NCBI RefSeq assembly: GCF_001591345.1
Contig: NZ_BCUS01000025.1
Span: 1 to 64,000 of the forward strand
Direction of reading: 5' to 3'
DNA length: 64,000 nt
Origin: Variovorax boronicumulans NBRC 103145
Lineage (GTDB): Bacteria > Pseudomonadota > Gammaproteobacteria > Burkholderiales > Burkholderiaceae_C
Shown: positions 19,226 through 28,558 of the stretch, piece after piece
Numbering within the stretch: the stretch's first letter is position 1
Layout: each line of letters begins with the position of its first letter
Program-made: the position numbers and the translations under genes
Notes under the pieces: model-generated
What the model was told of the DNA's origin: nothing
Database searches by the model: none
Seen by the model: the letters and a program-made list of their open reading frames with translations, nothing else

Positions 19226-21547
19226 TCAAGGTGCGATGTCCACCGTCACCTCGCGCGACTCGGCGCGGCCCTGGTCATCGACCGCGCGCAGCACATAGCG
19301 CCGGCCTGAATCGGCCATGTCGGGCATCCACGTGATGCCTTCGCCGGGCGCGGCCTTGCCGACCAGTGCGTCATCGGCAAACCAGTAGATCGTCTGCGTG
19401 CCCGCCGCCGCTTCGGCGCGCAGCACGAGCGGCTCGGGCTTCTTCACGCGCAGCGTGTGCCGCACGCCGCGCAAGGGCGAGGTGATGAGCGGCGCCGTCT
19501 CCGAAGCCTCGCCCTTCTCGCAGCCGTCGGTCGGCAGGCTCGCACGCGGCAGGCCCGCCTGGCGGAACAGCCGGCGCATGTCGCTGCCCCATTGCTCGAC
19601 CACCTGCTGGCGCGCATTGGGTTGCGGCCCGCACACCACCTTGCCGGTCGTTTCATCGACCCACACGGCACGGTGCAGGTTGCTCACCTGGATCGGCGAC
19701 TTGCCGGCGATGAACCATGTGGTGGTGCGCACCGGGCACAGCGCATCGGGCAGTCCGCCCGTCGCGGTGCACACCTCGACCTGGCGCAGGTCCGCCGGCT
19801 GGCGCGTCGCGATCTCGCCGGGATCGAGCCGCTCCGCGCGCAGCGCATCGACCATGCGCAGGAACAGCGGCGCGGCCGCATCGACGCCCACGAGCGCAGG
19901 GTTGCTCGTGCCATCGAAGTTGCCGACCCACACCACGAGCACATGGCGGCCGAACACGCCCGCGGTCCACGCATCGCGAAAGCCCCATGACGTGCCCGTC
20001 TTCCATGCGATGGCGGGGCGCGCGGGCAGCGTGGTGTCGGGGCGCGGCGTGTGGCGCAGCATGTCGAGCGTGATGAACGAGGCCTCTTCGCTCAAGAGGC
20101 GCAACGGCTGCGCCGGCCGCTCGTCGGGCGCGGGCTGCGTGTAGCGCAGCGGCTGCGAGATGCCGCCGTTCGCCAGCGTGGCGTAGAGGCCCGCGAGCTC
20201 CTCGGGCGTGACCTCGCCGCCGCCCAGCACCAGCGCGAGGCCGTAGTGCGATTCGCTCTGCAGCTTCTGCACGCCCGCGAGCCGCATGAAGTCGTAGAGC
20301 CCCGGCTTCGACAGCTTCGCAGCGACGGCCACCGCGGGGATGTTGCGGCTGCGGATCAACGCTTCCTGCGCAGGCAGCGGGCCGGCGAAGCGGTGGTCGA
20401 AGTTCTCGGGTGTGTAGGGGCCGAAGGAGGTGGGTGCGTCCTTCAGCATCGTCTTCGGATGCAGCAAGCCCTGGTCGAGCGCGAGTGCGTAGATGAAGGG
20501 CTTGAGCGTAGAGCCCGGCGAACGCTTGGCCTGCGTGCCGTTGACCTGCCCCGCGATCGCGTCGTTGTGCCAGTCGGCCGAACCGATCAGCGCGCGCACC
20601 TGCATGGTCGAAGCGTCGAGCAGCAGCGCGCTCGCGTTGGTCATGCCGACGTCGGCATGCGTGCGCAGGTACTGGCCCATCACGCGTTCGAGCGTGCCCT
20701 GCATGCGCAGGTCGATGGTGGTGCGCACTTCCTGCACACCGCGCTCCTGCGCGAGCAGCATGTCGGTGGCGTGCGGTGCGAGAAAGGGGAGGCTGCCGCG
20801 CGACTGTGCCGAGAGCGCGAGTTGCGCATCGGGCGCGTGCTGCTTCGCGGTGGGATCGCGCTCGGCCCACAGCGCCCACAAACGTTCGCGCGCCGACTGC
20901 AACTCGGCATTGCGACCGCGCTCGGCGATGCGCTTGACCGGGTTCTGCGGAATCACCGCGAGCGTCAGCGCCTCGGGCAGGCTGAGCTTGGCGGCGTCCT
21001 TGCGGAAGTAGATGAGGCTCGCGGCCTGCACGCCTTCGATGTTGCCGCCGTAGGGCGCGGTGTTGAGGTACGCCTCGAGGATCTCGCGCTTGCCGAAGCG
21101 CACCTCGAGCCAGAGCGCCGCGCCGATCTGCGCGATCTTGCCCATGGCCGTGCGGCTGTCGATGCCGTAGACGCGCCGCGCGAGTTGCATCGTGAGCGTC
21201 GAGCCGCCCTGCCGGCGCTCGCCGCTCGCAATGCGCCACGCGCTGCGCACGAGCGCGGCGGGGTTGACGCCGGGGTGCGCGTAGAAGCGGCGGTCTTCGT
21301 ACAGCAGCACGGCATCGACCAGCGTGGGCGAGATGCGGTCGAGCGGCACCCAGAGGCGGTATTGCTCGTCGCTTGCGAGGGTGAGGCGCAGCAGCTCTCC
21401 GCCTTGCGCATACACGGCACGCGAGCTGCCGACGGTTTCGCTGAGCGGGGCGTGCGGCCACAGGCGCAGCAAGGCGAGCAGGAAGGCGACCGCCAGCGCC
21501 CACAGCGCTGGCCTGCGGAGCCTTCCCAACTTCACGCTCAAGCGCAT
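19226..21547 (-). CDS. pbpC: Penicillin-binding protein 1C
   Basis: 773-residue class A PBP. One membrane anchor near the N-terminus (LWALAVAFLLALLRLW), then a GT51 transglycosylase domain (catalytic Glu in LYEDRRFYAHPGV near residue 83; QGGSTLTMQLAR motif) and a transpeptidase domain with Ser near residue 345 in GSTLKPF, SRN motif (SRNIPAV) and KTGTS (near 516). A C-terminal BiPBP_C Ig-like domain follows (from about 680). In many proteobacteria pbpC is coupled with an alpha-2-macroglobulin gene, exactly as here (21 bases downstream of it). Likely peptidoglycan repair at sites guarded by the macroglobulin. Confidence 0.96.
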   Translation of the reverse strand: MRLSVKLGRLRRPALWALAVAFLLALLRLWPHAPLSETVGSSRAVYAQGGELLRLTLASDEQYRLWVPLDRISPTLVDAVLLYEDRRFYAHPGVNPAALVRSAWRIASGERRQGGSTLTMQLARRVYGIDSRTAMGKIAQIGAALWLEVRFGKREILEAYLNTAPYGGNIEGVQAASLIYFRKDAAKLSLPEALTLAVIPQNPVKRIAERGRNAELQSARERLWALWAERDPTAKQHAPDAQLALSAQSRGSLPFLAPHATDMLLAQERGVQEVRTTIDLRMQGTLERVMGQYLRTHADVGMTNASALLLDASTMQVRALIGSADWHNDAIAGQVNGTQAKRSPGSTLKPFIYALALDQGLLHPKTMLKDAPTSFGPYTPENFDHRFAGPLPAQEALIRSRNIPAVAVAAKLSKPGLYDFMRLAGVQKLQSESHYGLALVLGGGEVTPEELAGLYATLANGGISQPLRYTQPAPDERPAQPLRLLSEEASFITLDMLRHTPRPDTTLPARPAIAWKTGTSWGFRDAWTAGVFGRHVLVVWVGNFDGTSNPALVGVDAAAPLFLRMVDALRAERLDPGEIATRQPADLRQVEVCTATGGLPDALCPVRTTTWFIAGKSPIQVSNLHRAVWVDETTGKVVCGPQPNARQQVVEQWGSDMRRLFRQAGLPRASLPTDGCEKGEASETAPLITSPLRGVRHTLRVKKPEPLVLRAEAAAGTQTIYWFADDALVGKAAPGEGITWMPDMADSGRRYVLRAVDDQGRAESREVTVDIAP

Positions 21548-21568
21548 GACGGCCTCCGCTGCCTGGCG

Positions 21569-24500
21569 TCAGTTCGCGACGACCTGAAAGCGCGCACCCG
21601 CAGAGCGCGAATACACGCGCCGGTCGTACATCGCCTCGCCGTACGCGGCCGGCACCACGAAGTCGCCGACGTTGGTCGCCCGCGCCTTGTAGGTCACCTC
21701 GAGCAGGTTCTTGTCGACGGCGCCGTAGAACACCACGCGGTCTTCGCGGATGTCGGCGTACTGCACCTTCCACGAGCCGCCGCCACCGAGGCGCTTCTTC
21801 CAGATCGGCGCATCGGCATTGGCTTCCTGGTCGTCGCCCACGGCCTGCAGCACCGGCTCCAGGCCGCCGGGCAGCAGGTCGACCAACGCGACGTCGTTGA
21901 GTTGTGCACGCTCCAGGCTGCGCACGCGCACCCGCACAGTGACCTCTTCGCCGAGCTTGGCCTTGGTGATCGGGTTGCCCTTGGCATCGAGCACTTCATG
22001 GAAGATCTCCAGGCCCTGGTTCACCGGCGTGCTGGGCACGTTGCGCTCGAAGCCCTGCTCGGCCCAGCTGTAATAGAGGTTGAAGTCGCTGTCGTTCGAC
22101 AGCTTGAGCTTGGCCGTGCCGGCGGGCACCGCGGCGCGCGTGATCGGATTCACCGAGCCCAGTGCGAGCGCCGCGGCCTGGCCTTGCGCATTGACGGTCT
22201 GCGCCGTGAGCTTGCCTTCGGCGTTCTGCGCCACCGCTTCGAAGTACGCATCGACCGCGAGCAGCATCGAGGCCGACGACAGGCTGTTGTACCAGCCGTC
22301 GCGCACCATCGCGCCCATGCCTTCCCACACTTCGGGCTTCAGCGTCTTCAGGCGCGAAGGGAAGTGGCGGCCCACCAGGTGCAGCGTCATGCTGTCGTGC
22401 ACCAGCGGGTCGTAATACGCGCCCCACACGTTGCGGCGCTGCTTTTTCTCGGTGCGCGCGAGGAGGTCGGACCACACCGGGTTGAGCAGCTCGTTGGCGA
22501 CCTGCTCCTGCTTCACGAGCTGGTAGCTCGCAGCGAGGTACACGGCGCCCAGGTCGTCGCTCCAGCCTTGGGTCTGCTTGTTGCGCCACGCTTCGCGCAG
22601 GTTGGCCAGTGCGGCCGGCGCGATGATGCCCTGGCGCGTGAGCAGGTAGGCCGCCTGCGTGCGCTGGCGCCAGCCGTCGAGCGAGGTGTCGCCGCTGCCG
22701 AGCCAGCCCTGCAGATACGTGTTCGCCTTTTGCAGCAGGTCTTGCGGCACGGGCAGCTTGTGGTCCTTGGCTTCGATGAGCAGGTGCACCGCGTAGAGCG
22801 TGGCGAAGGCATCGGTGCCCGCGCCGGGCCAGAGCGAGAAGCCGCCGTCGGCCGTCTGCCGTGCGCGCAGCTGCACGAGGTAGCGCTCGAAGGTCTTGCG
22901 CGCCTCGGGCATCGGGCCCTGCTCGGGCGTGCGGCCGCGCGCCATTTCCTTCACCAGCTCAGGGCGGCCCGACAGCAGCACCGCCGGGAAGGTCTGGCTC
23001 GTGATCTGCTCGGTGCAGCCGTGCGGGTACACCTCCAGGTACTGCATGAGGCCGGTCGCGAAGGCCCATGGCGCGGCGGACACCGCGACATCGCTCTTGC
23101 GGAAGTTCGGATACAGGTCGGCCTTGCTGCTCAACTCGCCCGCGCGCTGGAAGCTGCCCGCCTGCACCAGCGTGACGAACGGCGATGCGGGCCGCACGCT
23201 CACTTCGGTCGAGAGGCGCGCGCTGAAGGTCTTGTGCGTCGAGGTGAACACCAGCGCCGATGAACCCAGCACTGCCTGCTCGCCCGGCTTGGCGCGCACG
23301 TTGAACCTGGTGCTCGCTTCGCCGCGCTCGTTGACCTTCAGCGTCTGCGTGGCATCGCCCACCACTTCGAGCCCGCCCGAGGCGGTGAGCGTGAGCGCAA
23401 TGGGCACGTCCTTGCCCGAACCCACGATGTTGTTCGCAAGGCCCACGCCCACTTCGACGGTGTCGCCCGGCGCCATCGCGAGCGGCGCGTTCGGCAGGAT
23501 GACCATGTCGCCGCGCACCACGGTGCGGGTGCTCTTGGCGGCGGTGGTCTCGTCGTTCACCGCGACGGCCATCACGCGCAGGCTGCCGTTGAAGCTCTCG
23601 GGCACGGTGTAGCTGAACTCGCGGCTGCCGTTCACATCGACGAGGCCCGACCAGTACGCCACCGGCTTGTCGCGCTTGCGCTTGAACGGATTCAGGTGCT
23701 TGCCGAGTTCGCCTTCGCCGTCGCCGCCGGGCGCCGCGCCCTGCATGAGTTTCTTGAACTCCGGCAGGATCAGGTCGAGCGTCTGCAATGTGCCCACTTC
23801 GAGCGCGCGCTTCTGGAAGAAGTGCTTGAGCGGATCGGGCGTCTTGTAGCGCGCCACCTGAAGGATGCCTTCGTCCACCGCGAAGAGCACGGCGCGCGTG
23901 GGCTTGTCGCTGGTGAGCTTCATCTTCACCGTCTGCCCGGGCTTGATCAGTTCGCTGCTGGTGAGCTGCAGGTTCGCGGTGCGCTTGGCCAGGCTGGTGG
24001 CGAAGGGAATGACGCCGTACGACAGCGGGCTCATGTAGACCTCGTCCGAGGCCGGGTCGCGCACGAAGTGCACGTTGATGTAGCCCGTGCCCTCGAAGTC
24101 CTTGGGCAGCGTGATCTTCTGCACCGAGGCGGTCTTGTCGGTCTTGAACCATGCGTGGGCATAGACCTTGTCGCGCTCGATGGTGATAAGGCCGGCGCCG
24201 ACATACGGCGCGCGGATGCTCACCTCGATCTCCTGGCCCGGCTCGTAGTCCTTGCGGTCGAGCGTGAGCTGCAGTTCGGCGTTGCGGTCCAGCGAGCGCG
24301 AGACGTTCGCGTTGCCCGCCACGCTGTACTCGACGCGGTTCAGCTCCAGTCCGCCGGCATTGCGCACCACGTAGGCGAAGTTGCCGGGCGTGGCGGTGTT
24401 CAGCGCAATGGTGTTGCCGGCCGCGACGATGGCCAGCGGCTTCTCGTCGATCACGATTTCCTTCTTGCGCGATTCGTAGCGGTACAGGCCGTTGTCCTGC

Positions 24501-27500
24501 TTCACGAGCACCGACAGCACCTTGCGCTCCACGCGCTCGATCTTCAGGGCGTCCACGGCCGTCTTCTTCGCCTGCGGGTCGATCGCGATCACGGTGGCAT
24601 TGCGCACGGCGCCCTTGCTCACATAGCTGGTGTCGCCGTCGACCTTCACGCCCACGAGGTAGGGCATGTCGCTCACCAACGTCTGCGCCTCGGCCGAGAC
24701 ACTGCGCCCGCCCTCGGGCTCGAAGGCCTTGGCGAGCACGTGCACCTGGTAGGTGGCCGCATCGAAGCGCGAGAGGCGCAGGTCGAACTCGGCCTTGCCC
24801 TCGGCGCTGGTCTGCACGCTGCCCAGGTCGTCGACCTGCTTCTCGGTGGCGCGCTGCGGATCGAAGAAGGCGTAGTCGGCGAACGCGCGGAACACCGGGA
24901 AGGCCGGGCTCAGCGTGAGCGTGCCTTCGACCTTGCGGTCGGGCGCAGGCGTGCCGAAGAGGTTCTGCACGTCGATGAGCGCCTTCAGGTCCTTGGGCTT
25001 GACCCAGCCCTCGGCCACTTCGCTGCTGAGCTTGGTGACGACCTTGGTGCGGTCGGGCAAGAACTCCTGCACCTTCACCGTCGTGCTGCCGATGAGCAGG
25101 CCCTGCACCTCGGGGTTGCCGGGCGAGGATTCGCGCGGCAGGTAGAGGTTGACGGTGTAGTTGCCGGTGGGCGAGGTGTCCTGCGTGGCGTGGGCGATTT
25201 CCGCCGCGCCGCCGGGGCCGAGCTTGAGCTTCTCGCGGCGCACGCTGAGGCCGCGCGCATCGATGATCTCGGCCTCGAGCGGCAGGTCGCGCAGCGACGT
25301 GGCCCAGTTGCCGGCCTTGACCATCATCGCGATGTGCATGGTGTCGCCCGGGCGATAGATGCCGCGGTCGCTGAACACGTAGGCGGTCATCTGGTTCGGC
25401 ACGCCGGCCGCGCGCAGGCCGCCGACGTCGAAACGCGAGATGTCGAGCGTGCGGTCGCTGCGGTTGAAGGGAAGGAAGCTCAGGTCGCCGTCCTTGCGCA
25501 CCACCAGCACCACGGGCGCCTTCTCGCGCTGGTAGCCGGCGAGATTGGGCAGCTTGGCGGCGCCCGTGGCGTCGGTGGATTGCGACGCGACGATCATGCC
25601 GTTGCGGCCCCACACCTCGACCAGTGCACCGGCCACCGGCTGGCCATTGGCGATGCTCTGCACGAACACGTCGCGCGTGCCGTCGAGCGACTTCTTGGCG
25701 ACGATGCCCAGGTCGGTGACGAGCACCAGGCGCTGGTCCTTCTGGTCTTCGGGGTTGCCGCTTTCGGGGTCGCCTTCGCCTTCCGATTGCTGTTCTTCCT
25801 GTTGCTCTTCTTCGGGCTGCGCCTGCGTCGCATCGCCCTCGGCCTTCTTCTTGGCCTTGGGGTCGTAGCCCTGCACCTTGAGCAGGAACACGCCGCGGCG
25901 GTCGGCCACGTCGCTGCGCAGGTACTGCGCGAAGTCGACGGTCTCGTAGTGCGCCTTGCCGGCGGGGATGCTGAGCGGGATCTCCTTCTGGAAGCGGTCG
26001 ACGAGGTTGTCCGACTGCAGGCCGCTGTTGAACTGCGGATGCGCGAAGTCACCGTTGGTCTGCGTGACCAGGTGCTGCAGCTGCTGCGGCAGCAGGCGTC
26101 CGATTTCCAGACGGATGCCCGGCAGGTCGCGCACCAGGATCGGCAGCTTGCGCTCACCCGACAGCGCGAGCAGCGAGCCCTGGCTCATGATGGTGAGCTC
26201 GGGCGCGAAGGTCTTGAGCAATCGAACGTCTTGCCGCGCCGCGCCGAGCTGGTAGCCGCCCGGCGTCTTCAGGCCCTTGGCCACGCGCACCAGCAGGTAG
26301 CGGCCGCCTTCGGCTTGCGGGAGGCGGAAGCTGACCATCTCGGTCACTTCGCGTTCGCTGGCGATGGGCTGCAGACTGATCTTCTTCGCGCGACGCAGCA
26401 CCGCGTCGGTGACCTTCGAGGGGTCGGCGGACCAGTCGAACTTTTCTTCGGGGTCGCCCTTGGCTTCTTCCGTGGCGGGCAGCAGCCAGGCCTGCACCAC
26501 GCGCGCCATTTCGCGCTCGTGGACCGGCATCGAGGCGGTGACGTGCATCACATGCTCGGGCTCGCCGTTCTCGCCGGTGACGATGGTGGGGTCGATGCTC
26601 GAGATGTCGAGGCTGAAGAGGCCGGGGATGTCGACCGCGCGCGAGATGTCGCTGCGCTGGCCGGGGCCGCCCTTCTGCGCGACCGCACCGGAGGTAAGGC
26701 TGAGCACCACGGGGCGTGTCTTCTCGGGAATGGGCAGCGGCTCGGACTGGAGGGTGGCGGTGAGGCGCAGCTTGTCGTAGCTGACGGTGAACTTCTCGCT
26801 CGCGCACTTGCCCACGCTGAAGATCGAAGTGCCGCAGGCCTGGTCATGGGTCAGCACCAGGCGCTTTTCGAACTCGGCCGTGTTGACGGGGTGCGAGAAG
26901 CGCACCTGGAAGAGCGCGCGCCGCACGTTGGCCTGCACCGGGTCCTGGTAGAACTCCGCGCCCGCGATGCGCGCGCTGAATTCGGGCGAGGTGAACTCGT
27001 ACTTGCGCTGCTCGATCTCGATGTGCGGCGCGAGCGCGTCCTTCGCCAGCTGCACCTTGTAGGGTTGGCCGACCGGCCAGTCCTGCGCGGGAAGGAATTC
27101 GAGCTTCTTCTGGCTGCTCCACGACCAGCGCCCGGCAATGGCGGGCTCGATGCTGACGCCGGTCGCCTCCTGGCCGATGCGCGCGATCGGCGCGACCGAG
27201 GCGGAGAAGTTGATGACGACCGGGTTGGGCCCCTTGTCGTTCTCGATCTGCGTGCGCGGCGGCGGCACGATCTGGGCGGTGGAAACGACGGGCTCGACGC
27301 GATCGGGCGTGAGGCCGTGCCACCACTTCAGCACATGCGGGCTCGCGAACCAGCCGGCCAGCACCAGCAGCGCCAGCAACACCACCCAGGCCAGCCGTTG
27401 CTGCAGCCACTGCAGCCCGAAGAGAAGAAAGGCGCCCACGATGCGCAGCCACCCCGGGGGTCGCCAGGAACCGATGAGCCCGCGTGCCAGCGGACGCAGG

Positions 27501-27577
27501 AACCCGAGCACACGGCCCAGCCCCGTGAAGAGCACGTCGCTCAGCGACGCGAGTTTTCGATTGGCAACTTGAAGCAT
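21569..27577 (-). CDS. Bacterial alpha-2-macroglobulin (YfhM type)
   Basis: Giant 2002-residue protease trap of the periplasm. Near the N-terminus is a membrane helix (LAWVVLLALLVLAGWF) rather than a lipobox, unlike E. coli YfhM (1653 residues, lipoprotein), so it is presumably an inner-membrane-anchored protein. MG domains follow, then the thioester motif CTEQ with Cys near residue 1521 (YPHGCTEQITSQTFP), the toroid TED domain and a receptor-like end. An acidic, glutamine-rich insert occupies residues about 574-614 (PEEEQQEEQQSEGEGD). Start at 27577 has a GGGGGAGCG ribosome site; the ATG at 27637 is possible. Operon with pbpC. Confidence 0.94.
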   Translation of the reverse strand: MLQVANRKLASLSDVLFTGLGRVLGFLRPLARGLIGSWRPPGWLRIVGAFLLFGLQWLQQRLAWVVLLALLVLAGWFASPHVLKWWHGLTPDRVEPVVSTAQIVPPPRTQIENDKGPNPVVINFSASVAPIARIGQEATGVSIEPAIAGRWSWSSQKKLEFLPAQDWPVGQPYKVQLAKDALAPHIEIEQRKYEFTSPEFSARIAGAEFYQDPVQANVRRALFQVRFSHPVNTAEFEKRLVLTHDQACGTSIFSVGKCASEKFTVSYDKLRLTATLQSEPLPIPEKTRPVVLSLTSGAVAQKGGPGQRSDISRAVDIPGLFSLDISSIDPTIVTGENGEPEHVMHVTASMPVHEREMARVVQAWLLPATEEAKGDPEEKFDWSADPSKVTDAVLRRAKKISLQPIASEREVTEMVSFRLPQAEGGRYLLVRVAKGLKTPGGYQLGAARQDVRLLKTFAPELTIMSQGSLLALSGERKLPILVRDLPGIRLEIGRLLPQQLQHLVTQTNGDFAHPQFNSGLQSDNLVDRFQKEIPLSIPAGKAHYETVDFAQYLRSDVADRRGVFLLKVQGYDPKAKKKAEGDATQAQPEEEQQEEQQSEGEGDPESGNPEDQKDQRLVLVTDLGIVAKKSLDGTRDVFVQSIANGQPVAGALVEVWGRNGMIVASQSTDATGAAKLPNLAGYQREKAPVVLVVRKDGDLSFLPFNRSDRTLDISRFDVGGLRAAGVPNQMTAYVFSDRGIYRPGDTMHIAMMVKAGNWATSLRDLPLEAEIIDARGLSVRREKLKLGPGGAAEIAHATQDTSPTGNYTVNLYLPRESSPGNPEVQGLLIGSTTVKVQEFLPDRTKVVTKLSSEVAEGWVKPKDLKALIDVQNLFGTPAPDRKVEGTLTLSPAFPVFRAFADYAFFDPQRATEKQVDDLGSVQTSAEGKAEFDLRLSRFDAATYQVHVLAKAFEPEGGRSVSAEAQTLVSDMPYLVGVKVDGDTSYVSKGAVRNATVIAIDPQAKKTAVDALKIERVERKVLSVLVKQDNGLYRYESRKKEIVIDEKPLAIVAAGNTIALNTATPGNFAYVVRNAGGLELNRVEYSVAGNANVSRSLDRNAELQLTLDRKDYEPGQEIEVSIRAPYVGAGLITIERDKVYAHAWFKTDKTASVQKITLPKDFEGTGYINVHFVRDPASDEVYMSPLSYGVIPFATSLAKRTANLQLTSSELIKPGQTVKMKLTSDKPTRAVLFAVDEGILQVARYKTPDPLKHFFQKRALEVGTLQTLDLILPEFKKLMQGAAPGGDGEGELGKHLNPFKRKRDKPVAYWSGLVDVNGSREFSYTVPESFNGSLRVMAVAVNDETTAAKSTRTVVRGDMVILPNAPLAMAPGDTVEVGVGLANNIVGSGKDVPIALTLTASGGLEVVGDATQTLKVNERGEASTRFNVRAKPGEQAVLGSSALVFTSTHKTFSARLSTEVSVRPASPFVTLVQAGSFQRAGELSSKADLYPNFRKSDVAVSAAPWAFATGLMQYLEVYPHGCTEQITSQTFPAVLLSGRPELVKEMARGRTPEQGPMPEARKTFERYLVQLRARQTADGGFSLWPGAGTDAFATLYAVHLLIEAKDHKLPVPQDLLQKANTYLQGWLGSGDTSLDGWRQRTQAAYLLTRQGIIAPAALANLREAWRNKQTQGWSDDLGAVYLAASYQLVKQEQVANELLNPVWSDLLARTEKKQRRNVWGAYYDPLVHDSMTLHLVGRHFPSRLKTLKPEVWEGMGAMVRDGWYNSLSSASMLLAVDAYFEAVAQNAEGKLTAQTVNAQGQAAALALGSVNPITRAAVPAGTAKLKLSNDSDFNLYYSWAEQGFERNVPSTPVNQGLEIFHEVLDAKGNPITKAKLGEEVTVRVRVRSLERAQLNDVALVDLLPGGLEPVLQAVGDDQEANADAPIWKKRLGGGGSWKVQYADIREDRVVFYGAVDKNLLEVTYKARATNVGDFVVPAAYGEAMYDRRVYSRSAGARFQVVAN

Positions 27578-27698
27578 GGACGCTCCCCCGATGTTTTTGT
27601 TGGCGCCTGACAGTCTCTGCCCGGTCTGTGAAGCCATGGCGCTGTGTGTGAAGTCTGCGTGAAAACCGCACAGGGCCCGCGCACCGGCCCGGTTCAGA

Positions 27699-28175
27699 TC
27701 AAAACGGAATCGCGGGCTTGTTCACCATCAGCCAGAACACGATGGCCATGGCCACGAAGGCCGGGTAGCCAAGCAGCTCCCAGTAGCGCTGGTAGCGCAG
27801 ATACAGCGACGGCAGCGCGGTGCTCTCGCGATGCGCCTGCCCCGCCAGGGCCGCCATGCGGATCTGCAGCCACACCACCGGCAGCCAGCACGCCCCCGCG
27901 AACGCGAACAGCCCCAGCGAGAGCGCCAACCACGGCGTCGACAGCGGCCAGCCCGCCAGGTGCGCCAGCGCGAAGCCGGTGACCGGCTGCAGGATCACCG
28001 TGGGCGTGGTGAACCACCAGTCGGCCCGCACCACCAGCCGGCTCACCACCGCCTGCGCCGGCACGCTGCCGCTGCGGTTGGCAAAGAACATGTAGAAGGC
28101 CGACCCCAACCCCGTGCCGACCATCAGCACGCTGGAGACGATGTGCAGCCACTTGAGGACGAGGTAGGTGTTCAT
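27699..28175 (-). CDS. DUF2269 family inner-membrane protein
   Basis: 158 residues, starting MNTYLVLKWLHIVSSVLMVGTGLGSAFYMF, with four membrane helices, ending in YWELLGYPAFVAMAIVFWLMVNKPAIPF. DUF2269 proteins are of unknown function, often next to redox or DoxX-like proteins. It overlaps the DoxX-like gene (ATGA) and is the last gene of the minus-strand run. 121 bases separate it from the macroglobulin start. Confidence 0.9.
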   Translation of the reverse strand: MNTYLVLKWLHIVSSVLMVGTGLGSAFYMFFANRSGSVPAQAVVSRLVVRADWWFTTPTVILQPVTGFALAHLAGWPLSTPWLALSLGLFAFAGACWLPVVWLQIRMAALAGQAHRESTALPSLYLRYQRYWELLGYPAFVAMAIVFWLMVNKPAIPF

Positions 28176-28558
28176 GGCGTGGCGCGTCGGTACAAATGCC
28201 AGAGCAGCGCGGCGATGGGCAGGTTCTTGAGCAGCGGGCCCAGCGGGTGCAGCCACAGGCCCGGCTGCAGCGCGGTTGCCACGAGCGTCATGGCGAGCAT
28301 CAAGGCGAAGGCGGCCAGGTAAACGGTGCGGCCGGGTCGCAGCCACAGCGCCAGGCCGACCGCAAGATCGGCCGCCGCGCCGCCGACGATCAGCGCCTGC
28401 ACCAGCCATGGCGGCGAGGTGATGCCCGCATCGGCCAGCACACGGCGGCTCTGGCCGTCGAGTTCGACGGTGCTGGCGACGGCGGTGAAGAGCCAGACGG
28501 CGACGAGGCTCAGGCGCAGCAGGCGGTCGTCGCCGTCGGCAGCAGCAGGGCGCGTCAT
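28172..28558 (-). CDS. DoxX-like family inner-membrane protein
   Basis: 128-residue four-helix protein (LRLSLVAVWLFTAVASTVEL, WLVQALIVGGAAADLAVGLAL, VYLAAFALMLAMTLVATAL, LKNLPIAALLWHLY). DoxX-like proteins have been linked to thiol/quinone redox chemistry in membranes, but none is proven for this subfamily. It overlaps both neighbours by four bases (ATGA), tying it to the saccharopine-dehydrogenase-like protein upstream and DUF2269 downstream. Confidence 0.87.
   Translation of the reverse strand: MTRPAAADGDDRLLRLSLVAVWLFTAVASTVELDGQSRRVLADAGITSPPWLVQALIVGGAAADLAVGLALWLRPGRTVYLAAFALMLAMTLVATALQPGLWLHPLGPLLKNLPIAALLWHLYRRATP

Noticed and set aside
20051-27610. Very long plus-strand open frames opposite pbpC and the macroglobulin (over 1000 codons each)
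   Set aside because: Arg/Ala/His-rich composition and lack of any domain show they are antisense shadows from high third-position GC; the minus-strand proteins carry full catalytic motifs.
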